The notes: generated by a model from the sequence alone, not told the origin. DNA of 64,000 nucleotides from CAWJMD01 sp963843835 (GCA_963843835.1 CAWJMD010000003.1:1-64000), one strand, 5' to 3'. Shown: positions 50,902 through 60,198, numbered from the stretch's first letter. Numbers and translations: made by a program.

Positions 50902-51999
50902 ATGTCGAGAGCCAGCCGGGCACGCCGCATCGCGGCTGCCGCTGCCTACGGGGGCGGCGGGCTCACGTTCCTCACCGTCGCGGGGATCGGCCTGCTCACC
51001 GCCGAGGCCAAGATGGCGCGGCGCCTGATCGGGCAGCCGTTCGGCCTCGTCGGCCCCCACACGACCGGCGTCTACGGGCACGGGGCGGGCGAGCCGATCG
51101 AGCTCGCGTTCCTCGGGGACTCGTCGGCGGCCGGCCTGGGCGTCGAGTCGCCCGAGCAGACCAGCGCGGCGATCATCGCCAGCGGGCTGGCGGCGCTGTC
51201 CGGACGACCGGTGCGGCTGAGCAACGTGGCCGTCGTCGGGGCCGAGTCGAGCGGCCTCGAGCCACAGGTGGACAGCCTCCTCGCCGAGTTCGGGACGCCC
51301 GACGTGGCGGTCATCCTCATCGGCGCGAACGACGTGACCCACCGCGTCCGGCCCTCGGTCGCCGTCCGGGCGCTCGTGGACGCCGTGACCAGGCTGCGCG
51401 AGCTCGACGTGGAGGTCGTCGTGGGCACCTGCCCGGACCTGGGCACCCTCACCCCCGTCCCCCAGCCCCTCAGGTCTCTCGGACGACGTCTCAGCCGCGA
51501 GATGGCGGCCGCGCAGACGATCGGCGTCGTCGAGGCCGGCGGCAGGACGGTGTCACTGGCCACGCTGCTCGGAGCCGAGTTCGCGGCGGCTCCGCACGAG
51601 ATGTTCAGCCAGGACCGCTTCCACCCCAGCGCCGCCGGCTACGCACGGTGCGCGGCCGCACTGCTCCCCAGCGTCTGTGCGGCCGTGGGCGTGTGGGCCG
51701 ACGGAGGGGAGCCCGTGCCCGACCAGCGCCGGGGTGAGGGAGTCGTGCCGATCGCCGAGGCCGCGGTGGCGGCGGCGGACGACGCAGGGACGGAGGTGGC
51801 GCCCACCCGCGTCGCCGGCTCGGAGCGCGGCCCCTTCGGACGCTGGACGATGCTGCTGCAACGTCGTCGCACGCCCGTCCCGCCCGCCGAGGCCCCGCAC
51901 GAGGAGGTGGAGGCGGCCGCCGAGGGTACCGAGGGGCATCCCTCCGGGACCGACGACGGTGGCGACCCGCACGAGACCGAGCTGGCTACCGGCCCGTAG
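50902..51999 (+). CDS. SGNH/GDSL hydrolase
   Basis: 365 residues. An N-terminal helix (AYGGGGLTFLTVAGIGLL) probably anchors it. Block I LAFLGDSSAAGLGVE (nucleophile Ser), block III VILIGANDVTH, block V DRFHPSAAGYARCA (Asp-His pair). A secreted or membrane-bound lipase/esterase (Rv1075c-like). The last about 120 residues are acidic and disordered, more than the family needs. Confidence 0.88.
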   Translation: MSRASRARRIAAAAAYGGGGLTFLTVAGIGLLTAEAKMARRLIGQPFGLVGPHTTGVYGHGAGEPIELAFLGDSSAAGLGVESPEQTSAAIIASGLAALSGRPVRLSNVAVVGAESSGLEPQVDSLLAEFGTPDVAVILIGANDVTHRVRPSVAVRALVDAVTRLRELDVEVVVGTCPDLGTLTPVPQPLRSLGRRLSREMAAAQTIGVVEAGGRTVSLATLLGAEFAAAPHEMFSQDRFHPSAAGYARCAAALLPSVCAAVGVWADGGEPVPDQRRGEGVVPIAEAAVAAADDAGTEVAPTRVAGSERGPFGRWTMLLQRRRTPVPPAEAPHEEVEAAAEGTEGHPSGTDDGGDPHETELATGP

Positions 52000-52002
52000 A
52001 GT
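51997..52002 (+). promoter_or_regulatory. Probable -10 box of the thiolase gene
   Basis: TAGAGT overlaps the stop codon of the SGNH hydrolase gene, 40 nt before the thiolase ATG. TANNNT match only; a -35 was not evident. Confidence 0.35.
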
Positions 52003-52042
52003 CAGTGGTCACGGAGCACCCCGTACCCGCTCAGGAGGAGCC

Positions 52043-53266
52043 ATGCCCGAGGCCGTCGTCGTCGCCGCCACGCGTACCCCGATCGGGCGCGCGTTCAAGG
52101 GCTCGCTCACCGGGGTCCGCCCCGACGACCTGGCCGCCCACGCGGTCACGTCGGCGCTCGCACAGGTACCTGCGCTCGACCCGTCCGAGATCGACGACCT
52201 GTACCTGGGCTGCGCGGAGCCGTGGGGCGAGCACGGCTCGAACATGGCGCGCGTCGTCGCGGTGCTGACCGGTCACGACGGGCTGCCGGGCTCCACGGTC
52301 AACCGGTTCTGCGCCTCCAGCGTGCAGACGACGCGGATGGCCTTCCACGCCATCAAGGCCGGCGAGGGCGACGTGTTCGTCTCAGCGGGTGTCGAGATGG
52401 TCTCCCGCTACGCAGCGTTCAAGGGCGCCGGGCAGAGCAACGACGAGTGGCTGAACCCGAGGTTCGACGAGGCGCGTGAGCGCACCGCCCGCACGGCGGT
52501 CGACGACTCGGCCTGGAGCGACCCCCGCGACCAGGGCGGCCTGCCAGACGTCTACGTGGCGATGGGGCAGACCGCGGAGAACGTCGCGCACCTCAAGGGC
52601 GTGTCGCGCCAGGCGCAGGACGAGTGGGCCGTCGAGTCGCAGAACCGCGCCGAGAAGGCCCAGGCCAACGGGGTCTTCGCCCGCGAGATCACCCCGGTCA
52701 CCCTGCCGGACGGCTCCGTGATGGACACCGACGACTCCCCTCGCGCCGGCACCACGCTCGATGGCGTCAGCGGCCTCAAGCCCGTGTTCCGGGAGACCGG
52801 CACGGTGACGGCCGGCAACGCGTGCCCGCTGAACGACGGCGCGGCGGCGCTGGTGGTCATGAGCGACACCAAGGCGGCCGAGCTCGGACTGACCCCCCTG
52901 GCTCGGGTCGTCGCGACCGGCGTCTCCGCCCTGTCGCCCGAGATCATGGGGCTGGGGCCGATCGAGGCCAGCAGGCAGGCGCTCTCGCGCGCCGGGATGA
53001 CGATCGGCGACATCGACCTGGTCGAGATCAACGAGGCCTTCGCGGCGCAGGTGATCCCGAGCGCGGACGCCCTCGGCATCGACCGCGACAAGCTCAACGT
53101 GCACGGTGGCGCCATCGCGCTCGGACACCCCTTCGGTATGACGGGGGCGCGCATCACCACGACGCTGCTCAACGCCCTGAGCATCCACGACGGGCAGTTC
53201 GGCCTCGAGACGATGTGCGTGGGTGGGGGCCAGGGCATGGCGATCATCTTCGAGCGCCTCAGCTAG
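52043..53266 (+). CDS. Acetyl-CoA acetyltransferase (thiolase)
   Basis: 407 residues. Nucleophile Cys in STVNRFCASSVQT, His in GGAIALGHPFGMTGAR, and second Cys in TMCVGGGQGMA. The position matches fadA3 (Rv1074c). Either degradative 3-ketoacyl-CoA thiolase or acetoacetyl-CoA thiolase. ATG 52043 follows AGGAGGAG. Confidence 0.92.
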   Translation: MPEAVVVAATRTPIGRAFKGSLTGVRPDDLAAHAVTSALAQVPALDPSEIDDLYLGCAEPWGEHGSNMARVVAVLTGHDGLPGSTVNRFCASSVQTTRMAFHAIKAGEGDVFVSAGVEMVSRYAAFKGAGQSNDEWLNPRFDEARERTARTAVDDSAWSDPRDQGGLPDVYVAMGQTAENVAHLKGVSRQAQDEWAVESQNRAEKAQANGVFAREITPVTLPDGSVMDTDDSPRAGTTLDGVSGLKPVFRETGTVTAGNACPLNDGAAALVVMSDTKAAELGLTPLARVVATGVSALSPEIMGLGPIEASRQALSRAGMTIGDIDLVEINEAFAAQVIPSADALGIDRDKLNVHGGAIALGHPFGMTGARITTTLLNALSIHDGQFGLETMCVGGGQGMAIIFERLS

Positions 53267-53276
53267 GAGCCCGCGC

Positions 53277-54335
53277 ATGCGGTTCCCGCGGGGCAGGGGG
53301 GGCGACGACGGCGACGCGTCCCCCGTCGACGCGTTCTGGCGGTGGTGGACCGGCAGAGGTGCCGCCGAGGTCGAGCGCTGCATCGACGCCCGGGACTTCT
53401 CCACGGTGGTGGGCCCGCTCGGTTCGGCCGTCGCGGCGATCCACCCGCGGCTGGACTGGGAGCTCGGTGCGGGCAGCGGGAGCAGGCACCGCCTCGTCGT
53501 CACCGCAGCCGGGGACCCCGCGCTGCGCGCCGCCGCGCGCCGGTGGCGCCGTGCGGCGCCGGCCGCCACCGAGACCTGGGAGTACGCCGACACGCGCCAG
53601 CCGGTCGGCGAACCAGCGGTGCTCGACGTGGCCGGTCACACGGTGCGCTCGGACGACGTCACCGTCGCGGCCTGGGCGGACGACCGCCGGGCCGTGGTCG
53701 ACGTCCGCCTGGCAGCCCCGGTCCTCGCCCGGATGGCCCGTCAGGACGCGCTGCGGGCCACGTTCCTCCTCCTCGACCAGGTTCTCGGCGAGGAGGCCGT
53801 CGAGACCTGGGTCGGCCAGATCCTGGCGGAGGGGCACGACGCCGCTCCCCTGGAGGCGTCGGACCCGGTCGTCGTCCCCCTGCCCGAGCTCCCCGTCGTC
53901 GTCGGGGCCTTCGCCGAGCGCTTCGTCGAGGACGGCGAGCCCGCGTGGCGGCTGATGGAGGGCACCGCACGGGACGGCAGCGTCCTGCTCGCGATGAGCC
54001 GGGTGCCGCTCCGGCCGATGGTCGCCCCGCACCTGGACACCCACGTCCGCGTGGACGTGGGCTTCACCGACCGCACCGACCGGGGCCTACCCGGCCCCGG
54101 AGCCCTCGACGCCCTGCGTGGCCTCGAGGAGCACCTCGAGGAGCGGGTCGGGACCAGCGGCGCGGTGCTGGCCCACGAGACGTCGTCCGGACGCCGGACG
54201 CTGCACCTGTACGTGGACTCCACGACCGCCGCAGCCGAGCAGGTCCGGGCCGCCGTCGGTGGCTGGACGGACGGGACCGTGCGCGTCTCGGTGGCCACCG
54301 ACCCCGCGTGGGAGCACGTCGCCCACCTGCGCTGA
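53277..54335 (+). CDS. Hypothetical protein, DUF695-like
   Basis: 352 residues, no signal or membrane helix. DAFWRWWTGRG near the start, LDWELGAGSGSRHRLVV, then a repeat-like second half ending SGRRTLHLYVDSTTAAAEQV. The FWxWF-type opening and two related halves resemble DUF695-containing proteins. ATG 53277, GGAG upstream, 10 nt after the thiolase stop, so probably co-transcribed. Function unknown. Confidence 0.6.
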   Translation: MRFPRGRGGDDGDASPVDAFWRWWTGRGAAEVERCIDARDFSTVVGPLGSAVAAIHPRLDWELGAGSGSRHRLVVTAAGDPALRAAARRWRRAAPAATETWEYADTRQPVGEPAVLDVAGHTVRSDDVTVAAWADDRRAVVDVRLAAPVLARMARQDALRATFLLLDQVLGEEAVETWVGQILAEGHDAAPLEASDPVVVPLPELPVVVGAFAERFVEDGEPAWRLMEGTARDGSVLLAMSRVPLRPMVAPHLDTHVRVDVGFTDRTDRGLPGPGALDALRGLEEHLEERVGTSGAVLAHETSSGRRTLHLYVDSTTAAAEQVRAAVGGWTDGTVRVSVATDPAWEHVAHLR

Positions 54336-54356
54336 CGTTCCCGGGGTCCTGGTAGG

Positions 54357-54650
54357 TCAGAGCGCGCGGCGCAGCGCGGTGAGGCGTCGACCCACCTCGG
54401 CCACCCCGTCGGGATCCAGGGCAGCGAGGGCATCGCCCACCAGCACGGTCAGCTGGTCGGCCCAGGCGTGGGGGGCCAGCTCGGGGACGGGACGCCGCTC
54501 GCGGTCCTCGGCGTCCGCGGCCTGGTCGGCCAGGTACTGCAGCTCGGAGCGGACCAGGTCGGCCGGGGCGCGGGCGCCGAGCGCGGTCAGACGTGCGACG
54601 ACCCGGCGCAGCTCGCGCGCCGGGTCGTCGACCTCTCCCGTCAGGGACAC
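54357..54650 (-). CDS. Small hypothetical protein downstream of the BI-1 gene
   Basis: 97 residues, alpha-helical by composition (ARELRRVVARLTALG, RSELQYLADQAADAE, DQLTVLVGDALAALD). No family recognised. Lies 16 nt after the BI-1 gene in the same direction and is convergent with the DUF695-like gene. Accepted on coding character and operon position. Confidence 0.5.
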   Translation of the reverse strand: MSLTGEVDDPARELRRVVARLTALGARAPADLVRSELQYLADQAADAEDRERRPVPELAPHAWADQLTVLVGDALAALDPDGVAEVGRRLTALRRAL

Positions 54651-54666
54651 GGGTTCGAGCGGCAGG

Positions 54667-55494
54667 TCAGTTGTTGCCCCGCAGGAGCGCGATCAGCCTG
54701 AGCATCTCGATGTACAGCCAGACCAGGGTGACCACGAGGCCGAACGCCGCGAGCCAGGCGTACTGCTGCGGCAGGCCGCTGTTCACGCCGCGGTCGATGT
54801 AGTCGAAGTCGAGGATGAGGTTGAGGGACGCCAGGCCCACACCGAGCAGGCTGATGCCGATGCCGAGCAGACCCATCTGGTAGACGCTCGTCGTCCCGAA
54901 GACCATCACGGCGAGGAAGTTGACCATCGAGAAGACCAGGTAGCCGATCGTCGCGATGATGAGGAACTTCGTGAACTTCGGCGTCGCCCGGATCACCTTG
55001 GTCTTGTACGCCACCAGCATGGCGCCGAAGGCGCAGAGCGTGGCTAGCACGGCCTGGAAGACGATCCCCTGGTACCCCAGGAGCACCTCGAAGGCGAAGC
55101 TGATCGACCCGAGGAACACGCCCTCGACCGCCGCGTACGCGAGGATCGCGGCCGGCCGGATCGTCTTGCTGAACGACACGAACATCGCGATGCCGAGACC
55201 GATCAGCATCGACCCGATCCAGACCGGGAACACCAGTCCCGGGCTCTGAGCCACGAGGAACCACGTGGCGGCCGCCGTCACGAGCAGGACGGCGAACATC
55301 GAGGCGGTGCGGACCACGACGTCGTCGTAGGTCATGCGCCCCGTCTGCAGCGGGCCGGCGGACGGCGCCTTGTACATCTGGACGAGCGGGTCCGGCTGGC
55401 CGTAGGGCTGCTGAGGCTGCCCGTACTGCACTGCCTGGGGGTTCGCGCGCGCGAACTCCTCGCGGCGGGCGAACACGGGGTTCTTGCTCTGCAT
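54667..55494 (-). CDS. Bax inhibitor-1/YccA family membrane protein
   Basis: 275 residues, seven helices. Q/P-rich N-terminus (PQAVQYGQPQQPYGQPDP), then the YccA-type core AILAYAAVEGVFLGSISFAFEV and the end FDYIDRGVNSGLPQQYAWLAAFGLVVTLVWLYIEMLRLIALL, whose acidic residues match the pH-sensing Asp pair of BsYetJ-type channels. Likely a calcium-leak or protease-regulating membrane protein. Confidence 0.88.
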   Translation of the reverse strand: MQSKNPVFARREEFARANPQAVQYGQPQQPYGQPDPLVQMYKAPSAGPLQTGRMTYDDVVVRTASMFAVLLVTAAATWFLVAQSPGLVFPVWIGSMLIGLGIAMFVSFSKTIRPAAILAYAAVEGVFLGSISFAFEVLLGYQGIVFQAVLATLCAFGAMLVAYKTKVIRATPKFTKFLIIATIGYLVFSMVNFLAVMVFGTTSVYQMGLLGIGISLLGVGLASLNLILDFDYIDRGVNSGLPQQYAWLAAFGLVVTLVWLYIEMLRLIALLRGNN

Positions 55495-55599
55495 GGCGCT
55501 CCTCGGCGTCGGTCGGGACGACTGCCCCGGCGGGCCCGGTGCCCGTGGACGGCAGTCGCTATCCACAGTAATGCGCAAGGGCCTCGATTGGTTCCCGGT

Positions 55600-55676
55600 T
55601 GGTGCCCCTGGCGGGGTTCGAACCCGCACTGCGGCGCTTTTAAGGCGCCTGCCTCTGCCGGTTGGGCTACAGGGGC
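55600..55676 (-). tRNA. tRNA with anticodon UAA (leucine by code), short variable loop
   Basis: 77 nt including encoded CCA. Acceptor GCCCCTG pairs perfectly with CAGGGGC; T arm GCGGG-TTCGAAC-CCCGC; anticodon stem GGCGC/GCGCC with loop CTTAAAA, giving anticodon TAA. Discriminator A. The variable loop is only 5 nt (GCAGT), whereas bacterial tRNA-Leu normally carries a long variable arm of 10 or more nt. So the anticodon predicts Leu but the body is class I. Sits 15 nt downstream of udgB, same strand. Confidence 0.85.
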
Positions 55677-55691
55677 CCTGCCCGCCGAAAT

Positions 55692-56504
55692 CTACCGAGC
55701 GCGGTCCGGCCCTGCGCCCACCTCGCGACAGCGCGCCAGGACGTCGTCCAGCATCGGCTCGGTCAGCCGTCCGGTGAAGGTGTTCTGCTGGCTCACGTGG
55801 TAGCTGCCGACGAGGTGCACGGGTGGACGCCCCGGCCGCTCGAGCAGCGCCTGCTCCGCGTGCCCGAAGCGGGGACGGGGACGGGCCACCGCCCAGCCAC
55901 GGCGCCGGGACGCGGCCAGCGCCGCGTCCCAGGCGAACCCCCCGAGCGCCAGCACCACACGCAGCCGCCGGAGCAGGTCGATCTCACGGTCCAGCCACGG
56001 GGCGCAGGTGTCGCGCTCGCTCGGGGTCGGGGCGTTGCCGGGTGGGGCGCACCGGACGGCGGCGACCACGCGCGCGTCCTGCAGGCGCAGCCCGTCGCCG
56101 GCCTCGACGCTCGTCGGCTGGTTCGCGTAGCCGGCGCGGTGCAGGGCGGCGAAGATCCAGTCGCCCGACCGGTCGCCGGTGAACACCCGGCCGGTGCGGT
56201 TGGCACCGTGGGCGGCCGGGGCGAGCCCCAGGACGAGGAGCGACGCCTCCGGGTCGCCGAAGCCCGGTGCCGGCCTGCCCCAGTAGGTCTCGTCGGCGAA
56301 CGCCCGGCGACGGGTGGCCGCGACGTCCTCGCGCCACGCCACGAGCCGCGGACACGCCCGGCACACCGAGACCCGGGCGTCGAGGGTGGCGAGGTCCCTG
56401 CTGGAGCGAGCCAGCTCGGAGGTCCCGAGCGCGTCGTGCGCCACGGCGGTCCGCGGGGTGGCCGGGTCACCCGGCCACCCCGACCCCGGCTTCACGCACG
56501 TCAT
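55692..56504 (-). CDS. udgB: Uracil-DNA glycosylase, family 5 (UdgB)
   Basis: 270 residues. Conserved GLAPAAHGANRTGRVFTGDRSGDW (active-site motif A of family 5, without the usual Asp/Asn of families 1 and 4) and motif B HLVGSYHVSQQNTFTGRLT. Cysteines VCRACPRL, RCAPPGN and DTCAPWL are placed as the [4Fe-4S] ligands of families 4/5. Removes uracil and other deaminated bases. ATG 56504 used; the first about 40 residues are poorly conserved. Confidence 0.88.
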   Translation of the reverse strand: MTCVKPGSGWPGDPATPRTAVAHDALGTSELARSSRDLATLDARVSVCRACPRLVAWREDVAATRRRAFADETYWGRPAPGFGDPEASLLVLGLAPAAHGANRTGRVFTGDRSGDWIFAALHRAGYANQPTSVEAGDGLRLQDARVVAAVRCAPPGNAPTPSERDTCAPWLDREIDLLRRLRVVLALGGFAWDAALAASRRRGWAVARPRPRFGHAEQALLERPGRPPVHLVGSYHVSQQNTFTGRLTEPMLDDVLARCREVGAGPDRAR

Positions 56505-56564
56505 GCGGGCGATGATGCCGCAGGCCTCCGGCCGATCAGGGGGTGGGCGACGCGAACGGACCCC

Positions 56565-57497
56565 TCAGAACTGCGAGAGGGCGATCCCGTCGAGGATGTC
56601 GTGCTCGCTGGTGACGACGGTCGACACGCCGCTGAGCTCCGCGGCACGGGCGACGACCCGCGACCACACCAGGGCCCCCGCCCCGATCACGTCGACCCGC
56701 CCCGGGTGCATGAAGCCGAGAGCGGCCCGCTCCGCCCGCGGCATCCGCACCAGGCTCGCGCAGGCGAGCAGCACGTCCTGGACCGACAGCTCGGCGCCGT
56801 GGATGCGATCGGCGTCGTAGGTGGGCAGACCGAGCGCGTGCGCGGTGATCGTGGTGACCGAACCGGCCACCCCGACCAGCGTCGCCGTTCGGGACAGAGG
56901 CACCGTGCGGCCCGCGATGTCGAGAGCAGCGTCGACATCGGCTGCGGCATGGTCGATCTGGTCCTGCGTGGGCGGGTCGTCCGCCAGGTGCCTTTCGGTC
57001 ATGCGGACGCAGCCCACGTCCATCGACCACGCGGCCTCGACCTCGCCGTCGCCCAGAACCAGCTCGGTCGATCCCCCGCCGAGGTCGACCACGCAGTAGG
57101 GCGCCGGATGCCGGTCCCCGAGCCCCGCGGTGGCGCCGACGAACGACAGCTGTGCCTCCTGGTCACCGGACACGACCTCGGGCTCGACACCGAGGATGTC
57201 GCGGACGCCGTCGACGAAGTCGCTCGCGTTCGCGGCGTCGCGTGTGGCCGAGGTGGCGACGAAGCGGGTTCGCTCCACACCGAGGTCTGCGCAGACGACC
57301 GCGTAGTCGGCCGCGACAGCAAGGGTGCGCTCGATCGCGGCCGGGTCGAGCCGCCCGGTCCGGTCCACCCCCTGGCCGAGCCGGACGATCTCCATCCGCC
57401 GCACCACGTCGACGTGGGGTGACCCGTCCGACCCGGGATCGGCGACCAGCAGGCGCAGGGAGTTCGTTCCGCAGTCGAAGGCAGCCACCCGGGTCAT
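56565..57497 (-). CDS. ppx: Exopolyphosphatase/guanosine pentaphosphatase (Ppx/GppA)
   Basis: 310 residues, ASKHA fold: VAAFDCGTNSLRLLVAD (phosphate 1), FVATSATRDAANASDF, VVDLGGGSTELVLGD (phosphate 2) and GVAGSVTTITAHALGL. Short form lacking the C-terminal HD-like domains, as Rv1026. Hydrolyses polyphosphate or pppGpp. In the eno-ftsB-DUF501-ppx cluster conserved across actinobacteria. Confidence 0.92.
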   Translation of the reverse strand: MTRVAAFDCGTNSLRLLVADPGSDGSPHVDVVRRMEIVRLGQGVDRTGRLDPAAIERTLAVAADYAVVCADLGVERTRFVATSATRDAANASDFVDGVRDILGVEPEVVSGDQEAQLSFVGATAGLGDRHPAPYCVVDLGGGSTELVLGDGEVEAAWSMDVGCVRMTERHLADDPPTQDQIDHAAADVDAALDIAGRTVPLSRTATLVGVAGSVTTITAHALGLPTYDADRIHGAELSVQDVLLACASLVRMPRAERAALGFMHPGRVDVIGAGALVWSRVVARAAELSGVSTVVTSEHDILDGIALSQF

Positions 57498-57546
57498 GGC
57501 GTCACTCTCGCAGACGGCGCCGCCGGGACGACCGGCGCCGCGAGGG

Positions 57547-58065
57547 TCACACGCAGCGGCCGCGGGCCGACCAGTCGTCGAGCAGGGCGATCGCCTCGTC
57601 CCCCAGCGGGTTGACCCCGGGACCCGCCGCCAGGGCGTGGGCCACCAGCACGTGCAGGCACTTCACGCGGTCGGGCATGCCGCCGGCGGAGACGCCCTCG
57701 ATCTCCGGCACCTCCCCGAGCTCCGCACGCCGGGCGAGGTAGTCCTCGTGCGCTGCGCGGTAACCCGCCGCCAGCTCGGGGTTCTCCGCCAGCCGCGTGG
57801 TCATGTCCCGCATGACGCCCTCCGACTCGAGCGTGCTCACCGCCCCGGTGGCGCGCGGGCAGGTCAGGTAGAAGGTCGTCGGGAAGGGCGTGCCGTCGTC
57901 CAGGCGCGGCGCCGTCCGCACGACGTCGACGGCACCGCAGCCGCAGCGGTGGGCGGCGGCGTGGTCCCCGCGCATCGACCGACCGAGCTGGGCGGCCACG
58001 TCGCGGGAGTCGTCGTCGCTGAAGGGCTCGTCGGCACGGCGACCCGGATGGCGCGCGCGGGTCAC
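57547..58065 (-). CDS. DUF501 protein
   Basis: 172 residues. HRCGCGAVDVVRTAPRLDDGTPFPTTFYLTCPRATGAVSTLES and DRVKCLHVLVAHALAAGPGVNPLGDEAI are the DUF501 (Rv1025) hallmarks; the cysteines suggest a metal site. Function unknown; overlaps the ftsB stop by 4 nt and precedes ppx by 49 nt. Confidence 0.9.
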   Translation of the reverse strand: MTRARHPGRRADEPFSDDDSRDVAAQLGRSMRGDHAAAHRCGCGAVDVVRTAPRLDDGTPFPTTFYLTCPRATGAVSTLESEGVMRDMTTRLAENPELAAGYRAAHEDYLARRAELGEVPEIEGVSAGGMPDRVKCLHVLVAHALAAGPGVNPLGDEAIALLDDWSARGRCV

Positions 58066-58694
58066 GGCGCCGGCGCGGGGGTGGCCGGGGCCTCACCCGC
58101 CACCTGGACCGAGGTCCAGAGGTTGCCGAACCACGAACCCTCGGAGACGGACGCGGCGGCCTGCCGAGCGGCCACCCGGCTCGGGTCCTCGGCGTCCTGG
58201 TCGACCGCCTGCTCGTCCAGCACGACGTAGCCGACCTCCCCAGGCATGACGTACGTGAACCTCTGACGCGCCTGGGCCACGACGTAGGCGGGGTCGTCCC
58301 ATCGCGCGAGCTGCTCGGTCAGGTCGTCGACGCGCTGCTCCCGCACCTCGACGTCCGCCTCGAGCGCAGCCAGCCTGCTCTGCTGCTCGACCAGTGCCCG
58401 GACGAACGGCGACAGGGCCGTCGCGATGGCGAGCAGCAGCACGGCGACGACGGCCGCGCGGCGTGACAGCCCGCGCGGAGGTGCCACCGCACCGTTCCGT
58501 GACCTGCCCCCCGCCGGCCCGGACAGGCGCGGGACCCCGCGGCGCGAGCGGTCGAGCGGTCGCGTCGAGGCCCGTGGCTGCGGACGGGTTGCCGCCCGCG
58601 TCGTCGGCTTCGCCGTCGCGCGAGGTGCCGACCCACGCGACGGCGCCCCCTCGGTCCGAGCGGACCGGGGTGGCGTCGGGCGGCGTGCGGCCAC
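58062..58694 (-). CDS. ftsB: Septum formation initiator FtsB/DivIC family
   Basis: 210 residues: a long basic, Pro/Arg-rich cytoplasmic N-terminus, one membrane helix (AAVVAVLLLAIATALSPFV), then a short coiled coil (EQQSRLAALEADVEVREQRVDDLTEQL) and the conserved WDDPAYVVAQARQRFTYVMPGE. Divisome component. GTG 58694 chosen (GAGGGGCG upstream); the frame stays open further but overlaps eno. Confidence 0.85.
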   Translation of the reverse strand: MAARRPTPPRSARTEGAPSRGSAPRATAKPTTRAATRPQPRASTRPLDRSRRGVPRLSGPAGGRSRNGAVAPPRGLSRRAAVVAVLLLAIATALSPFVRALVEQQSRLAALEADVEVREQRVDDLTEQLARWDDPAYVVAQARQRFTYVMPGEVGYVVLDEQAVDQDAEDPSRVAARQAAASVSEGSWFGNLWTSVQVAGEAPATPAPAP

Positions 58695-58707
58695 GTGCAG
58701 TCGCCCC

Positions 58708-60003
58708 TCAGCCCGTCGGCGTCCCGGCCGAGTAGCGGTGGAAGGCACCGGCTCCCGCGTACCGTGCCGCGTCGTCGAGCTCCTCCTCGATGCGCAGGAG
58801 CTGGTTGTACTTGGCGACGCGCTCGGAGCGGGCCGGTGCACCGGTCTTGATCTGACCGCAGTCGGTGGCGACCGCGAGGTCCGCGATGGTGGTGTCCTCG
58901 GTCTCGCCGGAGCGGTGGCTCATCATGCAGCTGTACCCGTTGCGGTGGGCCAGGGAGACCGCGTCGAGGGTCTCGGTGAGGGTGCCGATCTGGTTGACCT
59001 TCACCAGCATCGAGTTCGCGGCGCCCTCGGCGATTCCTCGGGACAGCCGGATCGGGTTCGTGACGAACAGGTCGTCCCCGACGAGCTGCACGTCCTCACC
59101 CAGGCGGTTCGTGATCTCGACCCACCCGGACCAGTCGTCCTCCGCCAGCGGGTCCTCGATGCTCACCATCGGGTAGGACGCAGCGAGCTCCGCGTAGTAC
59201 GTGGTCATCTCGTCGGCCGTGCGGGTCGCACCCTCGAAGGAGTAGGCCCCGTCCTCGTAGAACTCCGTGGCGGCCACGTCGAGGGCGAGGGCGATGTCGC
59301 TGCCGAGCGTGAAGCCCGCCTTGTCGACAGCCACCGCGATCAGGTCGAGGGCCTCGCGGTTGTTCGTCAGGCTCGGGGCGAAGCCACCCTCGTCGCCGAG
59401 GCCCGTCGACAGCCCGCGCTCCTTCAGCACCGACTTCAGCGAGTGGTAGACCTCGGCACCCCAGCGGAGCGCCTCCCGGAAGCTGGCCGCACCGATCGGC
59501 GCGACCATGAACTCCTGGATGTCGACACCCGAGTCGGCGTGCGCTCCGCCGTTGAGGATGTTCATCATCGGCACCGGCAGCACGTGCGAGTTGGGGCCGC
59601 CCAGGTAGCGGAACAGCGGGAGGCGCGCCGACTCGGCGGCCGCCTTCGCGACGGCGAGCGAGACGCCGAGCACCGCGTTGGCGCCCAGGTTGGACTTGTT
59701 GTCGGTGCCGTCGAGGTCGAGCATCACCTGGTCGACCAGCCGCTGCTCGTGGGCGTCGTAGCCGACCAGGGCCGGGCCGATGGTGTCGAGCACCGCGTCG
59801 ACCGCGCCCAGCACGCCCTTACCGAGGTAGCGCGCGGTGTCACCGTCCCGCCGCTCGGAGGCCTCGAAGGCGCCGGTGGAGGCACCCGAGGGGACCGCCG
59901 CGCGGGAGATGGTGCCGTCGTCGAGGGCGACCTCGACCTCGACAGTGGGGTTGCCGCGCGAGTCGAGGATCTCGCGGGCGCCGACGGCCTCGATGCTGGC
60001 CAC
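58708..60003 (-). CDS. eno: Enolase
   Basis: 431 residues. EILDSRGNPTVEVEV, VPSGASTGAFEA, STGLGDEGGFAPSL (catalytic Glu), SIEDPLAEDDW, and LVKVNQIGTLTETL, SHRSGETEDT with metal and catalytic Lys/Asp residues. Converts 2-phosphoglycerate to PEP. ATG 60003 follows GAGGAGC. Heads the eno-ftsB-DUF501-ppx-udgB cluster. Confidence 0.97.
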   Translation of the reverse strand: MASIEAVGAREILDSRGNPTVEVEVALDDGTISRAAVPSGASTGAFEASERRDGDTARYLGKGVLGAVDAVLDTIGPALVGYDAHEQRLVDQVMLDLDGTDNKSNLGANAVLGVSLAVAKAAAESARLPLFRYLGGPNSHVLPVPMMNILNGGAHADSGVDIQEFMVAPIGAASFREALRWGAEVYHSLKSVLKERGLSTGLGDEGGFAPSLTNNREALDLIAVAVDKAGFTLGSDIALALDVAATEFYEDGAYSFEGATRTADEMTTYYAELAASYPMVSIEDPLAEDDWSGWVEITNRLGEDVQLVGDDLFVTNPIRLSRGIAEGAANSMLVKVNQIGTLTETLDAVSLAHRNGYSCMMSHRSGETEDTTIADLAVATDCGQIKTGAPARSERVAKYNQLLRIEEELDDAARYAGAGAFHRYSAGTPTG

Positions 60004-60186
60004 GGGTGCTCCTCAGGGAAGGGGGTGTCGTCAGGGTCATGCCAAGCGGAACGGCGACGCTGCCTCCGCCAGAGTAGTGGCCACGGCCACACGCACCCGG
60101 ACCCCCCGGGCACGGCGTGGCGGTGCGTCCCACACACCGCGCCGCCGAGAGGAGCGCCCGCACTGGCCCTGGTGGGCGAACCGTCC

Positions 60187-60192
60187 TACGGT
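60187..60192 (+). promoter_or_regulatory. -10 box of gluconokinase gene, leaderless
   Basis: TACGGT lies 6 nt before GTG 60199, the same spacing as other leaderless starts here; this argues for GTG 60199 rather than ATG 60208. Confidence 0.45.
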
Positions 60193-60198
60193 CTGCGG

